Source: Corticium candelabrum (Eukaryota; Porifera; Homoscleromorpha; Homosclerophorida; Plakinidae). From it: a DNA stretch of 64,000 nucleotides. The first letter of the stretch is position 1; every line of letters begins with the position of its first letter. Both the position numbers and the translations under genes were made by a program. The stretch lies in the NCBI RefSeq assembly GCF_963422355.1, contig NC_085086.1:11011917-11075916 (forward strand), written 5' to 3'. Positions 1 through 12,193 of this stretch are shown piece after piece. The notes beneath the pieces are model-generated. The model was not told the origin of the DNA. It made no database searches and saw only the letters and a list, made by a program, of their open reading frames with translations.

Positions 1-1853
1 TCAAAGTAAGCCCTTCGATAGATCTCCTTCACTTCTACTGGATGTACTGTTGCACCTTCTCCTACCTCGAATTGTCTTGGAACTTTCCTACGTCGTGGAA
101 GGGTAGGGGATGGCACTTGAAGTGACAATCTTTTGCGTTCAACGTACTTCCAAAATATATCAAAGCACTCATCAGATCTCATTGACTGGATAGTTGTTGT
201 TGTAGTACTGACTAGCTTTTGGCCTTCGCATGCTGAAATAGTAGAACTCTGTAAGGATCGGGACAGGTTGTCCACTATGTTCAGCAGCTTTCTTCCAAGT
301 TCAACACCATAAACGAAGTCAAATGTGTCCATCTGCAAAGCGATTCCTCCAATTCTAGCTCTCATCTCAGTATCCTTTGTGGCTTCTTTTGCCACATCCC
401 AAGTCATCTGAAGTGTAGTGTAGTTTTCAGATATTGACGTTAATGCCTCAGCCCTGACCGTCCATCGTGTAGGACAAAGAATCCGTAGTCCTGGAGAGCC
501 AGCAGTGACAACATCTTTAAACTTCTTGAAGATGCTTTCACGTTTGGGTGATTTTTTTATCAACTTAGTAATTTCATGTACGGTCTCCAGAGCACTTCGC
601 ATGACCTTGATACCTTTCAACACATCCTGAGTCGCTAGGTTTAATGCATGACCATAGCAGTGTGTGTACAACGCACGGGGCTCTAGATCATTTAGTCTTT
701 TTGCAACGCCTGACTTCGCTCCTGCCATGTTACTAGCGCCGTCGTAGCACTGGCCTCGGCAATGGTCAATCCTTAGATTCATGCGTAACAGGATATCTTG
801 AACTGTTGCTAGTATAGAGTCAGCAGAAGTTGAGTCTAAGCTATACAGCCCTATTACTTCCTCATGGACTTCCAGATCATCATCTACGTATCGAAGACAG
901 AAGACCATTTGTTCAGTATTGGACAAATCTGTAGTTTCATCTACCATGATAGTGTACCACTTTCCCGATACCTTCCTAACAACATCTCTCAGAATCATTA
1001 ATGCCATGATACTGAGAATTTCATTTTGTATACAGGGGCTTGTGAACTTGGCCTGGCATTTGTCTAACCATTTCCAGAGCCTCGGATTGTCTTCAGCACG
1101 CATAATGAGGAGTTGCATTAAGTTGGAATCCCTTTCAAGAGCGACACTACCTTCAGGTTTAGACCGACCACGCATGGCGAGACCTTGCCGAGCAAGGTAT
1201 CGAATGCAACTAATAATTATCTGTAACATATTCCTATTCTCAACCATTTCTTCTGCATAACCTTTCCCTAGCATTTGCCCAACATTCTGTTCCTTGCCAA
1301 CCACCATATCCATAGCATCACGATGAAAGACTGATTTCTGATGTTTTTCAAATTTAGTGAGTGCTTTCTTCCAGTCTGTAAAGCCAGTTCTCACGAATTT
1401 ATCGTCCAAGTTCCCAGCGCGCAGAGCAACTGAGCCTAAGTCCTTCTTCTCCGCCACCTGGCAGTAGAAGCAGAAGACTTTGTCATCTGCTTCTTGATAA
1501 TGCAACCACGGGTATCTTCTATACCAAGAAGAACAGAATGCTCGCTGCTGCTTAGCAAATGTGCGATATGGGAAGGACAGCAAGGGTTGGTGAGGACTCC
1601 AAGGCATCAAGGTGGGCTGAGGCTGGGCGCCAGCAACCGGTCTTGTCTCGGAGGCATCAGTTGCGTCGGGCTGGTGAGAGTGGTGGCCGCTTTCAGAACT
1701 TGTAGAGGCTGGTCCAGCCACGTTGCTAGTTTGGGCGTGCTCTTGGGCGTCTTCTTCACCTGAGACATTGCTTTCATGGTCAATGCCAGTGGGATAGTTA
1801 GTTACACTTCCATCCGGTTGTTGCGCTTTCCGCAGCCACGCTATCAGAGACAT
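1..1853 (-). CDS. hAT-family transposase, ZMYM1/DUF4371-like, partial at left edge
   Basis: The frame stays open from an ATG at 1853 to the window edge, 617 codons, wherever I checked it. It encodes a cut-and-paste DNA transposase. Near residues 85-180 is a TTF-type zinc finger (FCFYCQVAEKK, later HQKSVFHRD). In the RNase H-like part are IMVDETTD, the CRGQCYDGASNMAG block and HCYGHALNLA, then LCPTRWTVRAEAL. These are hallmarks of the DUF4371/ZMYM1-like branch of hAT transposases. The C-terminal hAT dimerisation region must lie left of base 1. It is closely related in layout to the copy at 22462-24631, but unlike that copy shows no frameshift here. Start chosen as the first ATG after the terminal region. 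Confidence 0.85.
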   Translation of the reverse strand, partial: MSLIAWLRKAQQPDGSVTNYPTGIDHESNVSGEEDAQEHAQTSNVAGPASTSSESGHHSHQPDATDASETRPVAGAQPQPTLMPWSPHQPLLSFPYRTFAKQQRAFCSSWYRRYPWLHYQEADDKVFCFYCQVAEKKDLGSVALRAGNLDDKFVRTGFTDWKKALTKFEKHQKSVFHRDAMDMVVGKEQNVGQMLGKGYAEEMVENRNMLQIIISCIRYLARQGLAMRGRSKPEGSVALERDSNLMQLLIMRAEDNPRLWKWLDKCQAKFTSPCIQNEILSIMALMILRDVVRKVSGKWYTIMVDETTDLSNTEQMVFCLRYVDDDLEVHEEVIGLYSLDSTSADSILATVQDILLRMNLRIDHCRGQCYDGASNMAGAKSGVAKRLNDLEPRALYTHCYGHALNLATQDVLKGIKVMRSALETVHEITKLIKKSPKRESIFKKFKDVVTAGSPGLRILCPTRWTVRAEALTSISENYTTLQMTWDVAKEATKDTEMRARIGGIALQMDTFDFVYGVELGRKLLNIVDNLSRSLQSSTISACEGQKLVSTTTTTIQSMRSDECFDIFWKYVERKRLSLQVPSPTLPRRRKVPRQFEVGEGATVHPVEVKEIYRRAYF

Positions 1854-1963
1854 TGTGATACGGATGCAGTCGGGTGATGAACGTGCACTGGGCGCATGCG
1901 CAAAAGCACAATTAGGCCTCTTGGTTAAGCCCCCCCAGTTTTAGAATTGTGTCTACGCCCCTG
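1..1963 (-). mobile_element. hAT-type DNA transposon, right-hand part
   Basis: The transposase reading frame at 1-1853 is followed by about 110 bases ending in GTCTACGCCCCTG at 1951-1963. Read from the outside this terminus is CAGGGGCGTAGAC, close to the CAGGGGCGTCGGAAG end of the complete element at 22201-24822, so I take 1963 as the element end. The flank beginning at 1964 (gtgactacttatt) matches uninterrupted sequence downstream of other receptors (about 19331 and 44431, gtggct...cttattgaagatgtaac), which shows where the element inserted. The other terminus and target duplication lie outside the window. Confidence 0.8.
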
Positions 1964-2354
1964 GTGACTACTTATTAAGAATGTAACATATGCACTAGCA
2001 AGTGTACAACAATTCCTCGTTTGTTTTTGACATCAACTCGTAGAAACATTATCTTTGTAAAAAACATGAAAAAGTTAGATGTATTTATTGAAGTAGCTGA
2101 GCACATAGTCTAAGTGTGTAAGACAAGCAGAGGTACAGTGCCACTCTTTCAGAAAAATAATAAACTTGAAAACGTGTTCTAAGAATAACAGATTGCACAC
2201 CAGTCTACTTACTCCCGGCTAGTAGTAATTATTATTCAACATGACTTATTGAGCATGCGCACAATCTAACTAGTAATCTTGAATTTAGTAAGAGTAAAAT
2301 GTAATGAAGCACATTGAAAACAGTTACTCTGTAGGTATATATAGATGCAACAGT
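1964..2354. other. non-coding 3' flank of the first receptor; possible linking intron
   Basis: No reading frame of note. The stretch aligns by eye with the start of the receptor-to-kinase intron in the other units (aacatcaaactt, the cactctttca motif, receptor-proximal AT-rich part). On the minus strand CAATAAATAC occurs at about 2075-2085, a possible polyadenylation signal for a receptor-only transcript. If the unit matches the others, kinase exons should lie beyond the transposon, left of base 1. Confidence 0.5.
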
Positions 2355-3707
2355 CTAAGCAATCTCACTTGAATCATTGATAGACGTCATGAGACTGCTC
2401 TGCTCATCTGGATCATTGTCTTCATAGCGGTGAACACATTTGGCACATGGAATACAGCTGAAACGTTCAACTCCTAGAGTGCGATCGCCATGGTAGTTGG
2501 AATTGCTTCGTCCTACAGATATGTCGCATTTTATTCGTTTACAAAAGTTCTTTCCTGTGAGAGTGTAGATGAGAGGATTAACTGCTGGTCTAGTTGAGAT
2601 GAGAAGAACATTTGCTGCAGTAAAATTGTTTACCAACCGAGCATTACTAGAGCCATTTGGTGACACGCCAAATATTCCTGTCCAATGAAATGCAGTTGAG
2701 ACAATCCAACATAGAGTGTTTAAGAAAACAATTACTCTCAACCGCCATTGAAATTCGAGTATTTCAGATATTCTGGCTCGGTCAACCGTGAGGCACTGCC
2801 ATGCCATCAAATAGAGGACAACAGATAGCAATGTAAGAACAGTACATAAAGATGCTACAGCTGCTCCCAAAACGTTCTCGGAGTCTAAATTTGTACTGGT
2901 ACCACAGAAGGTACTTTCGTTTATTGCAGTGGTGTGACTTAGATGTGAGACTGAAAATCTGGTACTATTGATGCAAATACCAAAACCACATGACTGAACT
3001 AAAGCACAACGTCCAAAGATTTCGGTAATTTGTGCACTTCGTGTTAAGTTTATCCAGCTGTAGTTAGAACGGTCATACTCATATGAAGGAAACAAAATCG
3101 GATAATCAATAGTATACCGAACTATAATCATGGGAAACATACTAGCAACACTGAAACTAACTTGGAAAATGATTATAATGACCAGATTTCGCTTGCGAAC
3201 TAGTGAACAGCAACAACAACGAGAACAGAACTCGCTCATTGCTTGAAACGAGTAAACTGCTATATTAAAAATTGCCCATTGAGCTGTGGGACAAAAGAAC
3301 CAAGACAGAACAGAGCTTGTGATGCATGCAAAACTCATTTTCTGCCAAAAATAATGCCTCTGTGGTCTTAGATGTGATTCAGTCACTAGACTCTCGAGAA
3401 GAAGCAAGTGAACACAATAGAAGAAGTCTGAAACTGCTAGCATGATGATGAGGATTGAGAGAGGAGACGATCTCTGATCTCTTTTCTGTGTAAATCTCCA
3501 CACCACAACCAATATGTTGCCAATAATTCCAATCGCAAGTAACATCCAAACAGTCGCATGAAAGAAATCGCTGGCCAAAACTAGAGATACATACAAATGA
3601 ATGTTATTACTTTCTAAGACAGCATTATTATACGTTTCTTGGTGTTTACCATCTCCAGAAGGCTCGTACCAATCGTTAGTAACAGAGTCACGCCCACTTT
3701 CTTTCAT
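2355..3707 (-). CDS. 7TM receptor, class A-like, two exons (receptor 1)
   Basis: Model: complement(join(2355..3580,3650..3707)), 427 residues. Exon 1 begins ATGAAAGAA and encodes a short extracellular N-terminus ending SGD. The donor is GATG|GTAAAC and the acceptor ATCTCTAG|TTTTGGCC, phase 1, a 69-base intron. Seven hydrophobic segments are visible: GN in TM1 (GIIGNILVV), LAVSD in TM2, CWIV in TM6 instead of CWxP, and NPLIYT in TM7. There is no DRY-like motif after TM3; a Cys-rich stretch (FCSRCCCCSLVRKR) stands there. The second extracellular loop has several NxS/T sites. Helix 8 (GKNFCKRIKCD) is shorter than in the other copies. The last codons carry the splice-donor-like TCAA|GTGAG at 2369/2368, so the protein may continue into a kinase outside the window. 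Ligand unknown. Confidence 0.88.
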   Translation of the reverse strand: MKESGRDSVTNDWYEPSGDGKHQETYNNAVLESNNIHLYVSLVLASDFFHATVWMLLAIGIIGNILVVVWRFTQKRDQRSSPLSILIIMLAVSDFFYCVHLLLLESLVTESHLRPQRHYFWQKMSFACITSSVLSWFFCPTAQWAIFNIAVYSFQAMSEFCSRCCCCSLVRKRNLVIIIIFQVSFSVASMFPMIIVRYTIDYPILFPSYEYDRSNYSWINLTRSAQITEIFGRCALVQSCGFGICINSTRFSVSHLSHTTAINESTFCGTSTNLDSENVLGAAVASLCTVLTLLSVVLYLMAWQCLTVDRARISEILEFQWRLRVIVFLNTLCWIVSTAFHWTGIFGVSPNGSSNARLVNNFTAANVLLISTRPAVNPLIYTLTGKNFCKRIKCDISVGRSNSNYHGDRTLGVERFSCIPCAKCVHRYEDNDPDEQSSLMTSINDSSEIA

Positions 3708-3777
3708 CACGGTGTAACGACAAAGCAAGTGGCTAATCAGTTGTGTTCGTGAACTAAAACTGTCCTACTAAGCAATT

Positions 3778-3930
3778 GCGACGACTACAAGATACCAATG
3801 TCTGAAACAAACAACACGAGGTCGCTCTGCTAATTAACAAAACGTTCCCTGAAACTCACGTGCAAATGCTAATTACGTGAAAGCATGCAAACGTTCCTGT
3901 TTGCTTACATTGAAAACTATAAAACTATAG
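3778..3930 (-). promoter_or_regulatory. conserved receptor upstream block (copy 1)
   Basis: About 70-220 bases upstream of the receptor ATG lies a stretch repeated in front of at least five receptors and one receptor relic. Read on the plus strand it contains acgaggtcgctct, aaaacgttccctgaaac, a CACGTG palindrome (3857-3862), and ctaattacgtgaaagc. Its conservation beside diverged non-coding sequence suggests a proximal promoter, though recent duplication alone could account for part of it. Confidence 0.5.
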
Positions 3931-4028
3931 AGATGATGGAAGTGTAATTAATCAGTAAATGAAACTATACACAAACTTTCGTAGATATAGGGTCGCGAAT
4001 TTAGCTCCTACTTGACAGAAAGACTCTA

Positions 4029-5796
4029 GCCCTTCGTCGACCGTTATCTAATACGTTGCGCGTACGCATGGTGGGCGTGGGATCACGTGCTTACCTTATC
4101 TCCGCCTCCGTTACCTTATCTCCGCCTCCGTTTAGTACCCGGTTTACATCGGGCCGTTTTCCCGAAGCGGATTCTTTCTTTCTATTCTCAAATTATAGCT
4201 TAAACAAATCGCTAATAAATTCTCTTCGAATGAGCTTACTTTCAGCTGTCTACGTTGTAGAAATCTCGAGATATCGCAAGTTCCGTCGATGCCACACCTT
4301 GGCTAACTTCCGGCCACGTGACTTTGCTGGCCAATCAAAATAATTTTAGCCGTTAGGCACACCCTTTGGGCGTGTCTATACATATAGCCAAGATTTTAGC
4401 GGCGCATGCGGCTTCGTCACAATTTTTGCCGAGACGCTGCATGGCGGTCTGGTCGTACTTTGTTCTTCGAAAATATTTCGCCAAGACTTTGGAGGCAAAA
4501 ACAACATATTCAAACGTTTCTTACGTGTGTTTCGTGTCGAACGCATCATTTGAGGCCGACACGATGGAGAACGAGTGAGATTTCGTTTTGTAAAGACAGC
4601 GATGACGCGCCGCGCTGTAAGTACATCATTTTCATGTCTAAACGTTTGGTTTTTTTGCAACTTCTTTTCAGTAAGCGTTTCAGTAGCTGTGTTGTAAGTT
4701 TGGCCGCTAGCCGTTGGGGATTATTTGGGTGCATTTCTTTTACCTCTTCTGCTCTTCTGGAAGAGGCCAGAAGAGTCACGCGACCTCTTCTGGTCGTTCC
4801 TTTTGCTTCTCTTCCCTTCTTCTAAAGTGTTAGAAGAGTCACGAGACCTCTTCTGGCTCTTCTGGCCGAAAGGCGGAAGAGGCAGAAGAGAAAAGGTCTC
4901 GTGACTTGTGAGACATGCGCATTAAAATCGCGCGTATCGATGGATCCGTACGAACGTCCTTTGCTTCCATTGCTTTGGAAACCAAGTGGTCTTCCAGCAA
5001 TATCAAGTTCCACAACTACAGCTGTTGCTAGTGGGTGTTCTCCAAGGATCCTCTTTGAGGCACCAGACACGGAGACAACGGTTGTAGAAGTCGCCTCTTC
5101 AAGTAGAGATCTAATTTCGTTAGTGAAAACCTTATTTTGCTAATTAATTTCACAACTAGAGTACACGTCTGGACGTGTAACCTATTAATGCGCATGCTCA
5201 GCTCTTCTAGGTCCTCTTCTGGTCATTTCTTTGGCTTGGCTCTTCTGATCAGACTGCGCATGATCGACCTCTTCTGTTCTCTTCTGACACCTCTATTCCA
5301 GAAGAGCAGAAGAGGCAAAAGAAATGCACCCTTTGAGTTATGCCCGTAGTAACCGCTTGTTCTCTGTTGCTACGGCTATGTACCTTTATGTTTTGGTTAG
5401 AAAATGATGTCTAGAACAATCATTCCAACCGTTTTCTAATATTCTATATGTTTATTAGCTCTCCAGACGGCGATGCAACTCACAAGAAAGCAGATCTTTT
5501 CTATTGTGAAGACAGCGGCGACTCAATTAGTGTAGCGTAGACAGGAACTTGACATGAACGCATCGAAACAATCATTAATAGCTATGAGAATTGTATCATT
5601 CGAAAGCGCAATTAACAGGCTTTTCAACAGTGTGTGTTTTGTAATTTCTGCTTCTATATTGTGGCTACAGTTCTAATTGGCAACTGGAATGTAGATTACG
5701 TGCCCGCGCTACTCACGTTAATTACATTCTTGGTGATATGTGTTGATTCCATGTGATATTCATGTGATATTCGGAGTTAATCGGTGGGGGAAGGGC
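4029..5796. mobile_element. non-autonomous DNA element, TA target (Tc1/mariner-like)
   Basis: The receptor upstream region is interrupted here: left flank agaaagactcTA, right flank TAgacactg, while other units read continuously (for example cgctctagacactg near 21828). The ends are inverted: GCCCTTCG(TCGACCG) at 4029 and GGGAAGGGC ending at 5796, flanked by TA on both sides, consistent with a 2-bp TA duplication (CTAG is also possible). The inside has no recognisable transposase, only short unrelated frames, a 20-base direct duplication at 4091-4130 and a CT/AG-rich repeat field at 4741-5315. Confidence 0.65.
4741..5315. repeat. cctcttctg / cagaagagg repeat field in both orientations
   Basis: The motif cctcttctgg and its complement ccagaagagg recur many times in both orientations (for example 4741-4800, 4826-4890, 5205-5240, 5265-5315). 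The arrangement gives several short hairpins. It sits inside the TA-flanked element and shows no coding potential. Confidence 0.6.
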
Positions 5797-6731
5797 TAGA
5801 CACTGTAGTATGCACTAGCTAGTGTAACGACTATATATATTACCAATAATTATCTCATGTTTAAACACAAATATATGAATCCACCAAAACGCAATATCTT
5901 GTCTGCATGTTTTTGCCTAAACATTTCTATTTACTTTCACCATTATTAATGGTCCATAAAGAAATTAGGGACTCTTTTGTGCTTTCAAAATTGTTCTACA
6001 CATTGTGTTCTGTTTCAGTATTTCGTTAGGGTAATTTTGAGTGACACATCATTTGGTTTCAAAATCGTCTAGCATATGTGCTTATTTATTAAAGATCTAG
6101 ATATACTTCATTCGAGAATTTTATCGGTTTAGGACTTCTTTGTTTGCTGCTTCTTTCAGCCCACCTCTCTTACCTCTAACACAAGTAACATTATGAAAGC
6201 AGTTTGCCCCGCTATTCTCCAAGATCACGTGCAGCATGTAATTGATTATGACTGCAATGACCCTAGTGTGCACGTAATGATAACCAGAAGAGGCTATACA
6301 CATACGGTTTAGAAAGTGTGTCCATCGTACAGTACTGTACTCTGTTTGTATTTTGTTGCACCGGTACGATATGTTTCAGCTATCACAACGCTTCGACCAT
6401 GCACATAGATTGTGTCATGTATACATGTGCTTCAATACATCATAACTTAAAATAATTCAGTAATTGTTGCAATTGCACAAAAGTCTTGCATAAAAATTTT
6501 TCTAGATAGTCTGGACTTAGAGCAGTTTTACACAAGCGCAACCATGTCTGTCTGAACTGCATTAATTAAATTATAAGTATCAACGAATATCCTAGTAGAG
6601 AGAAAGTGTCTACATATATTGTGCCCGCGTGCATAGTTCAAACGCGCGCTATGCAGTTTGTTGCAAAACCCACGACACACATCATTTCTTCTGTCAAACC
6701 TAGTGCCGTAGTAAACGAATGGTAATACAAC

Positions 6732-6773
<42 letters not shown>

Positions 6774-6981
6774 CATGGTATCAATATTCACCTGAAATTT
6801 TTGTATTATGGTATACTATCCATGTAACAGGTGTGAATACACAAGTAATATACCTTAACTCCACAATACAATCAAACATGCTACGATTATAAAATGCTAA
6901 AGTGTACTTGATGAGGACAGAAAGACCGGACAACATCTGCATTCGCAGCAGTTTCTAGATCAAGCACAGCTTGTGATGACG
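5797..6981. other. intergenic, no gene seen
   Basis: Receptor upstream sequence resumes after the element and runs to the 3' end of kinase 1. It contains a (TA)n microsatellite at 6734-6767 and no supported reading frame. From about 6450 it begins to match 26680 onward, which marks the left edge of the duplicated block. Confidence 0.6.
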
Positions 6982-8959
<1,978 letters not shown>

Positions 8960-9472
8960 CTTGTTGACAGCAATAAGACAATTAGATTAGAAGAAGACGG
9001 TAACTATGCATCAAACTAAAACACAGTTGCAAAACAAATAGAACCATGCACACATAAGCAAACCAGTTATACATCCAGCATATCCTCGATATAAAATTTT
9101 AAGTACACGTTTACTTAATTTAAAAAACTTATATATAAAACGTTCAACTTGCATTAGCCATTCTAGAAAAGAATCTGCTTCAATGTAATTACATATTATC
9201 TATTGATTAATGATAGCAATTAGCATTAGTATGATAATCACCAACGTTACTAGAAGGCATAGATAGTGTAACCGCTACTGCTGTAACTGCATGGCTGCTT
9301 ACTGAAGATGTAATTAATGAACATATGAACAACAATTTCCCATATGTTTCTTGGCAACCCTCGATCTACGCGTAGAAACATCAAACTTTTACGAAGAACA
9401 TAAAAATGTATTTCATTGAAGTAGAACATACTTAAACGTGTTAATTAGTTAAGAAAATAGTGACACTCTTCA
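8960..9472. other. left part of the receptor-kinase linking intron
   Basis: On the coding strand this is the sequence just upstream of the first kinase exon, ending ctgtcaacaag before the exon. No start codon in frame with the kinase can be used: in this copy, and in kinases 3 and 4, a TAA interrupts the frame a few codons upstream. Matches the same interval in the other three units. Confidence 0.6.
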
Positions 9473-11570
9473 TGGAGTTTAACGAACCAGCTAAACGTAG
9501 TTGAATTCGTCCGGAGATGCACTGCTGAGCGCACGCGCACAGCTGAGACAGTCAAGGCCGCTGAATTTAGCACTGGCAGACCGCCTCTTCAAGAAACAGC
9601 AGGTAGGTGACTCGGTTGTTTCTGCGGTTGCGAATGATATCGATTCCGCGTGCTGTTTCTGCCGCCGCGGTGTTTTCGCGCTTCTTGTGCCGTGTGGTCG
9701 CATATATCGGGGAGAGAGGATACCGCGTGCGAGCGGTGAGCTCAAAGCACGCGACAGCGTACCTGGTAGTAGCGAAGATACTTGTCGCAGCGGTTGCAGC
9801 GTATAAGGCGTATGAGCAGATCGCTGGTTGCAATGAACAAAGCGGTAGCTGCTGTGGGCGTTGAGCGCACGCGCACGAGCGGTTTACGCGGTTTGGTTCG
9901 GCTGAGCTGGGCATATTGTCAGAAGCAGAAGCAGTGTCCCACGTACAGTTGATCGCCGGCGACGAACCTGCGCGGATGGTGGGTAAGAGTCCCCGCATGC
10001 TCAGTTGCGCTCTTGGCTTTTGCGCGTTCCGGCTTACGACTCGACTGTGTATTCTCGGTTTATGCAAAACCAACAGCAACAGCCAGCAAGCGGGACCTCC
10101 GTGGATGCGCGGGCGGTGGTGTTTCTTCAACAGCTTCATGAAATGATGGAGCAGACCGCCGGGAGGGAAGTCGACGAATTCTTGCGGCAGTCGTGGGTTA
10201 GCAGTTCTGCAACAGTTCGAGATAGCATAGCTCTATGTTTTGCGGAGCCGTTTTGTGCTGTACGAGCGGAGCGTGAGTGGCTGTTCGTGCGCAGTGTCGT
10301 GGATTAGTTGGAGGTCTGTATTTAGCAGTGTTCCCTTTGTATGCGTACAAGGAGGAATGGACTGGGTAGAGCCATTCGGTTTGCACGTTTATTTGCTTGC
10401 AGGAAGCGGTTGTGCAACAGTTACCGCCTTGGTAAGTGCATGTGATCACGGACATTTTATCTGGGTACAGGCAAGGTTCCGAACCTTGAGCGCGTGTATC
10501 TGTGAAACGCGGGTTTTGTCGCACACTGTATGTAGTAAATCGAGCTCCGTAGAGCAGACAGGGTAAAGCAACTGGGCTGGTAGCTTTTGCGGAACCGTCG
10601 GCAGACGGAGCGCAGTGCCAGCAGTAGTCAGCAAAAACCAGGAACGCGTATACGTAGAGATGGCGACGCCGCTGGTGGCTGTAACGGGGCCGTCGGCCAA
10701 TGGGGCAGTGCCAGTGGCGGACAACATATACGCTGGGTAGCACATACATGTATATGGCAAGAGTACAGACAGGCAGATGACGGTTTTACGTAGACAGCAA
10801 AAATGGCCTTAATGACAAACGGTAAATGCAAACGCATGGCAACTGTAATGACAGCTATGCCATACTGCGGAGCCATCGGCGGGTGGTAAGTGCGGGACCA
10901 GTGGCGGTCAGCGAATGGGCCAGGCGGGAGAGGCCATGGCACCGTGTGCAAATGGACGATGCGGCACCAAGCAAAGATTGTGCCAGTGGCTGCGCGGGCG
11001 GTCTGTGGATGCAAAGGTGGGCGTCCACGTTGAGCATAGCAGCGTGAGAGCGGCGTGGAGAACACGCGTTGCACGAAAAAAATGGTAGCAGCAGGAGCAC
11101 ACTTCCTTGGCTTGCGGGTGTTGGGGCTGGTCTATGTACGTTACCAGCGGCGACGGCAATATATCACATGCAACTGCTTACGGACGAGGTAGAGGAGCGG
11201 CCGCGTTTGGTGGTTGGAGAGACGGCGGCACTTTGCCGGGACGCGTCGTTCTTTGTAAGCGAGTTGTTTCCGCTTATACCTAAGAAAATATTGATGCAAA
11301 CCCAAGCGGAAGAGTGTGTGGAGATGGCAGATTTGCTGCCAGACAGTTTCAAGTCGCGACGGGTCGAGGATGGCGCCTTCCTCTTAATCCGGAATCCGGG
11401 CTGAAGTCGCGAATCCTCGGTGGACGTCGGTTCTCCTGGATCACGGTAGGCTGGGCTTGGCTCCGCCCATGCTCCAAGGTCACACCTTTGTTATGCAGGC
11501 TGGCTTACGTAAGTGGTCGCGTTAATTCGGCAAACAAACATCGTCACTGGAAAACTGACGGAGGTAAGAA
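9473..11570 (+). mobile_element. tyrosine-recombinase-type element, internally deleted copy
   Basis: GC-richer insertion in the receptor-kinase intron. Its left part (from taacgaaccagcta) and right end (gtcactggaaaactgacgg) match the longer copy at 29559-34134, but the recombinase part is missing. The deletion joint lies near 11375-11410. Frames such as 11069-11404 contain CVEMADLLPDSF, resembling the LLPD motif I know from gag-like frames beside recombinase genes in cnidarian and sponge elements (recall, not searched). TTCA flanks both sides (9469-9472 and 11571-11574), a possible target duplication. It is at the same spot in both blocks, so insertion came before duplication. Confidence 0.6.
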
Positions 11571-11574
11571 TTCA

Positions 11575-12193
11575 ACAAAAAATATTAAATTTGAAAATGG
11601 GTTTTGCAATAAGCACACAAGTCTACTTACGTCCGGCTAGTAATTAGTCAACATTACTTATTGATCATGCACACAGTCTAGCCAGAAAAGTGTAATGACA
11701 CACCTTGGCCTGCCTAATCGTGAGTAGTGCGCTAGCGCCACGACGCGGTTCACACCAGTCATATCATAACAAACGTAACGCCATTCTAACGTCGTAAAAA
11801 GTAGCATTACAATTGCATTCTTTTTAGTGGCGTTAGTGGTTGCACGTGACTTTGGCACGTACATTTACAGTAGAATACAAGAACAACTTGGCGACGTATT
11901 ACAGTCAAGAGAAAACGTGTACTACGTGCCTGCTACAACTTCCTGCCGTCTCTGAAGGAGCTGTCAGAGAAAACAAACAAAATATTTTTCTTTAAAATCT
12001 GAAGCAAGCTTCAAGACATTTCTTGCTGGATATGACGGATGGAAACTGTCGAGGCCAATTACATTCACGTGCCACGTGACTTAATAATTATAATTAGCGG
12101 TGTTAATAGCTAAAGCGTTTGCGCTAATGTCTGCCTAATTTTATAGTTAGTCCAGATATAGGTGTGAATACATACTCTTAGTCACGCAATTAA
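11575..12193. other. right part of the linking intron / receptor 2 3' flank
   Basis: AT-rich sequence with no supported frame, matching 34139-34749 nearly throughout. No AATAAA is seen near the receptor stop on the coding strand, unlike units 2 and 4. Confidence 0.55.

Noticed and set aside
4056-5349. Several 70-140 codon frames in the TA-flanked element
   Set aside because: They overlap on both strands, have no domain, and run through cagaagagg repeats.
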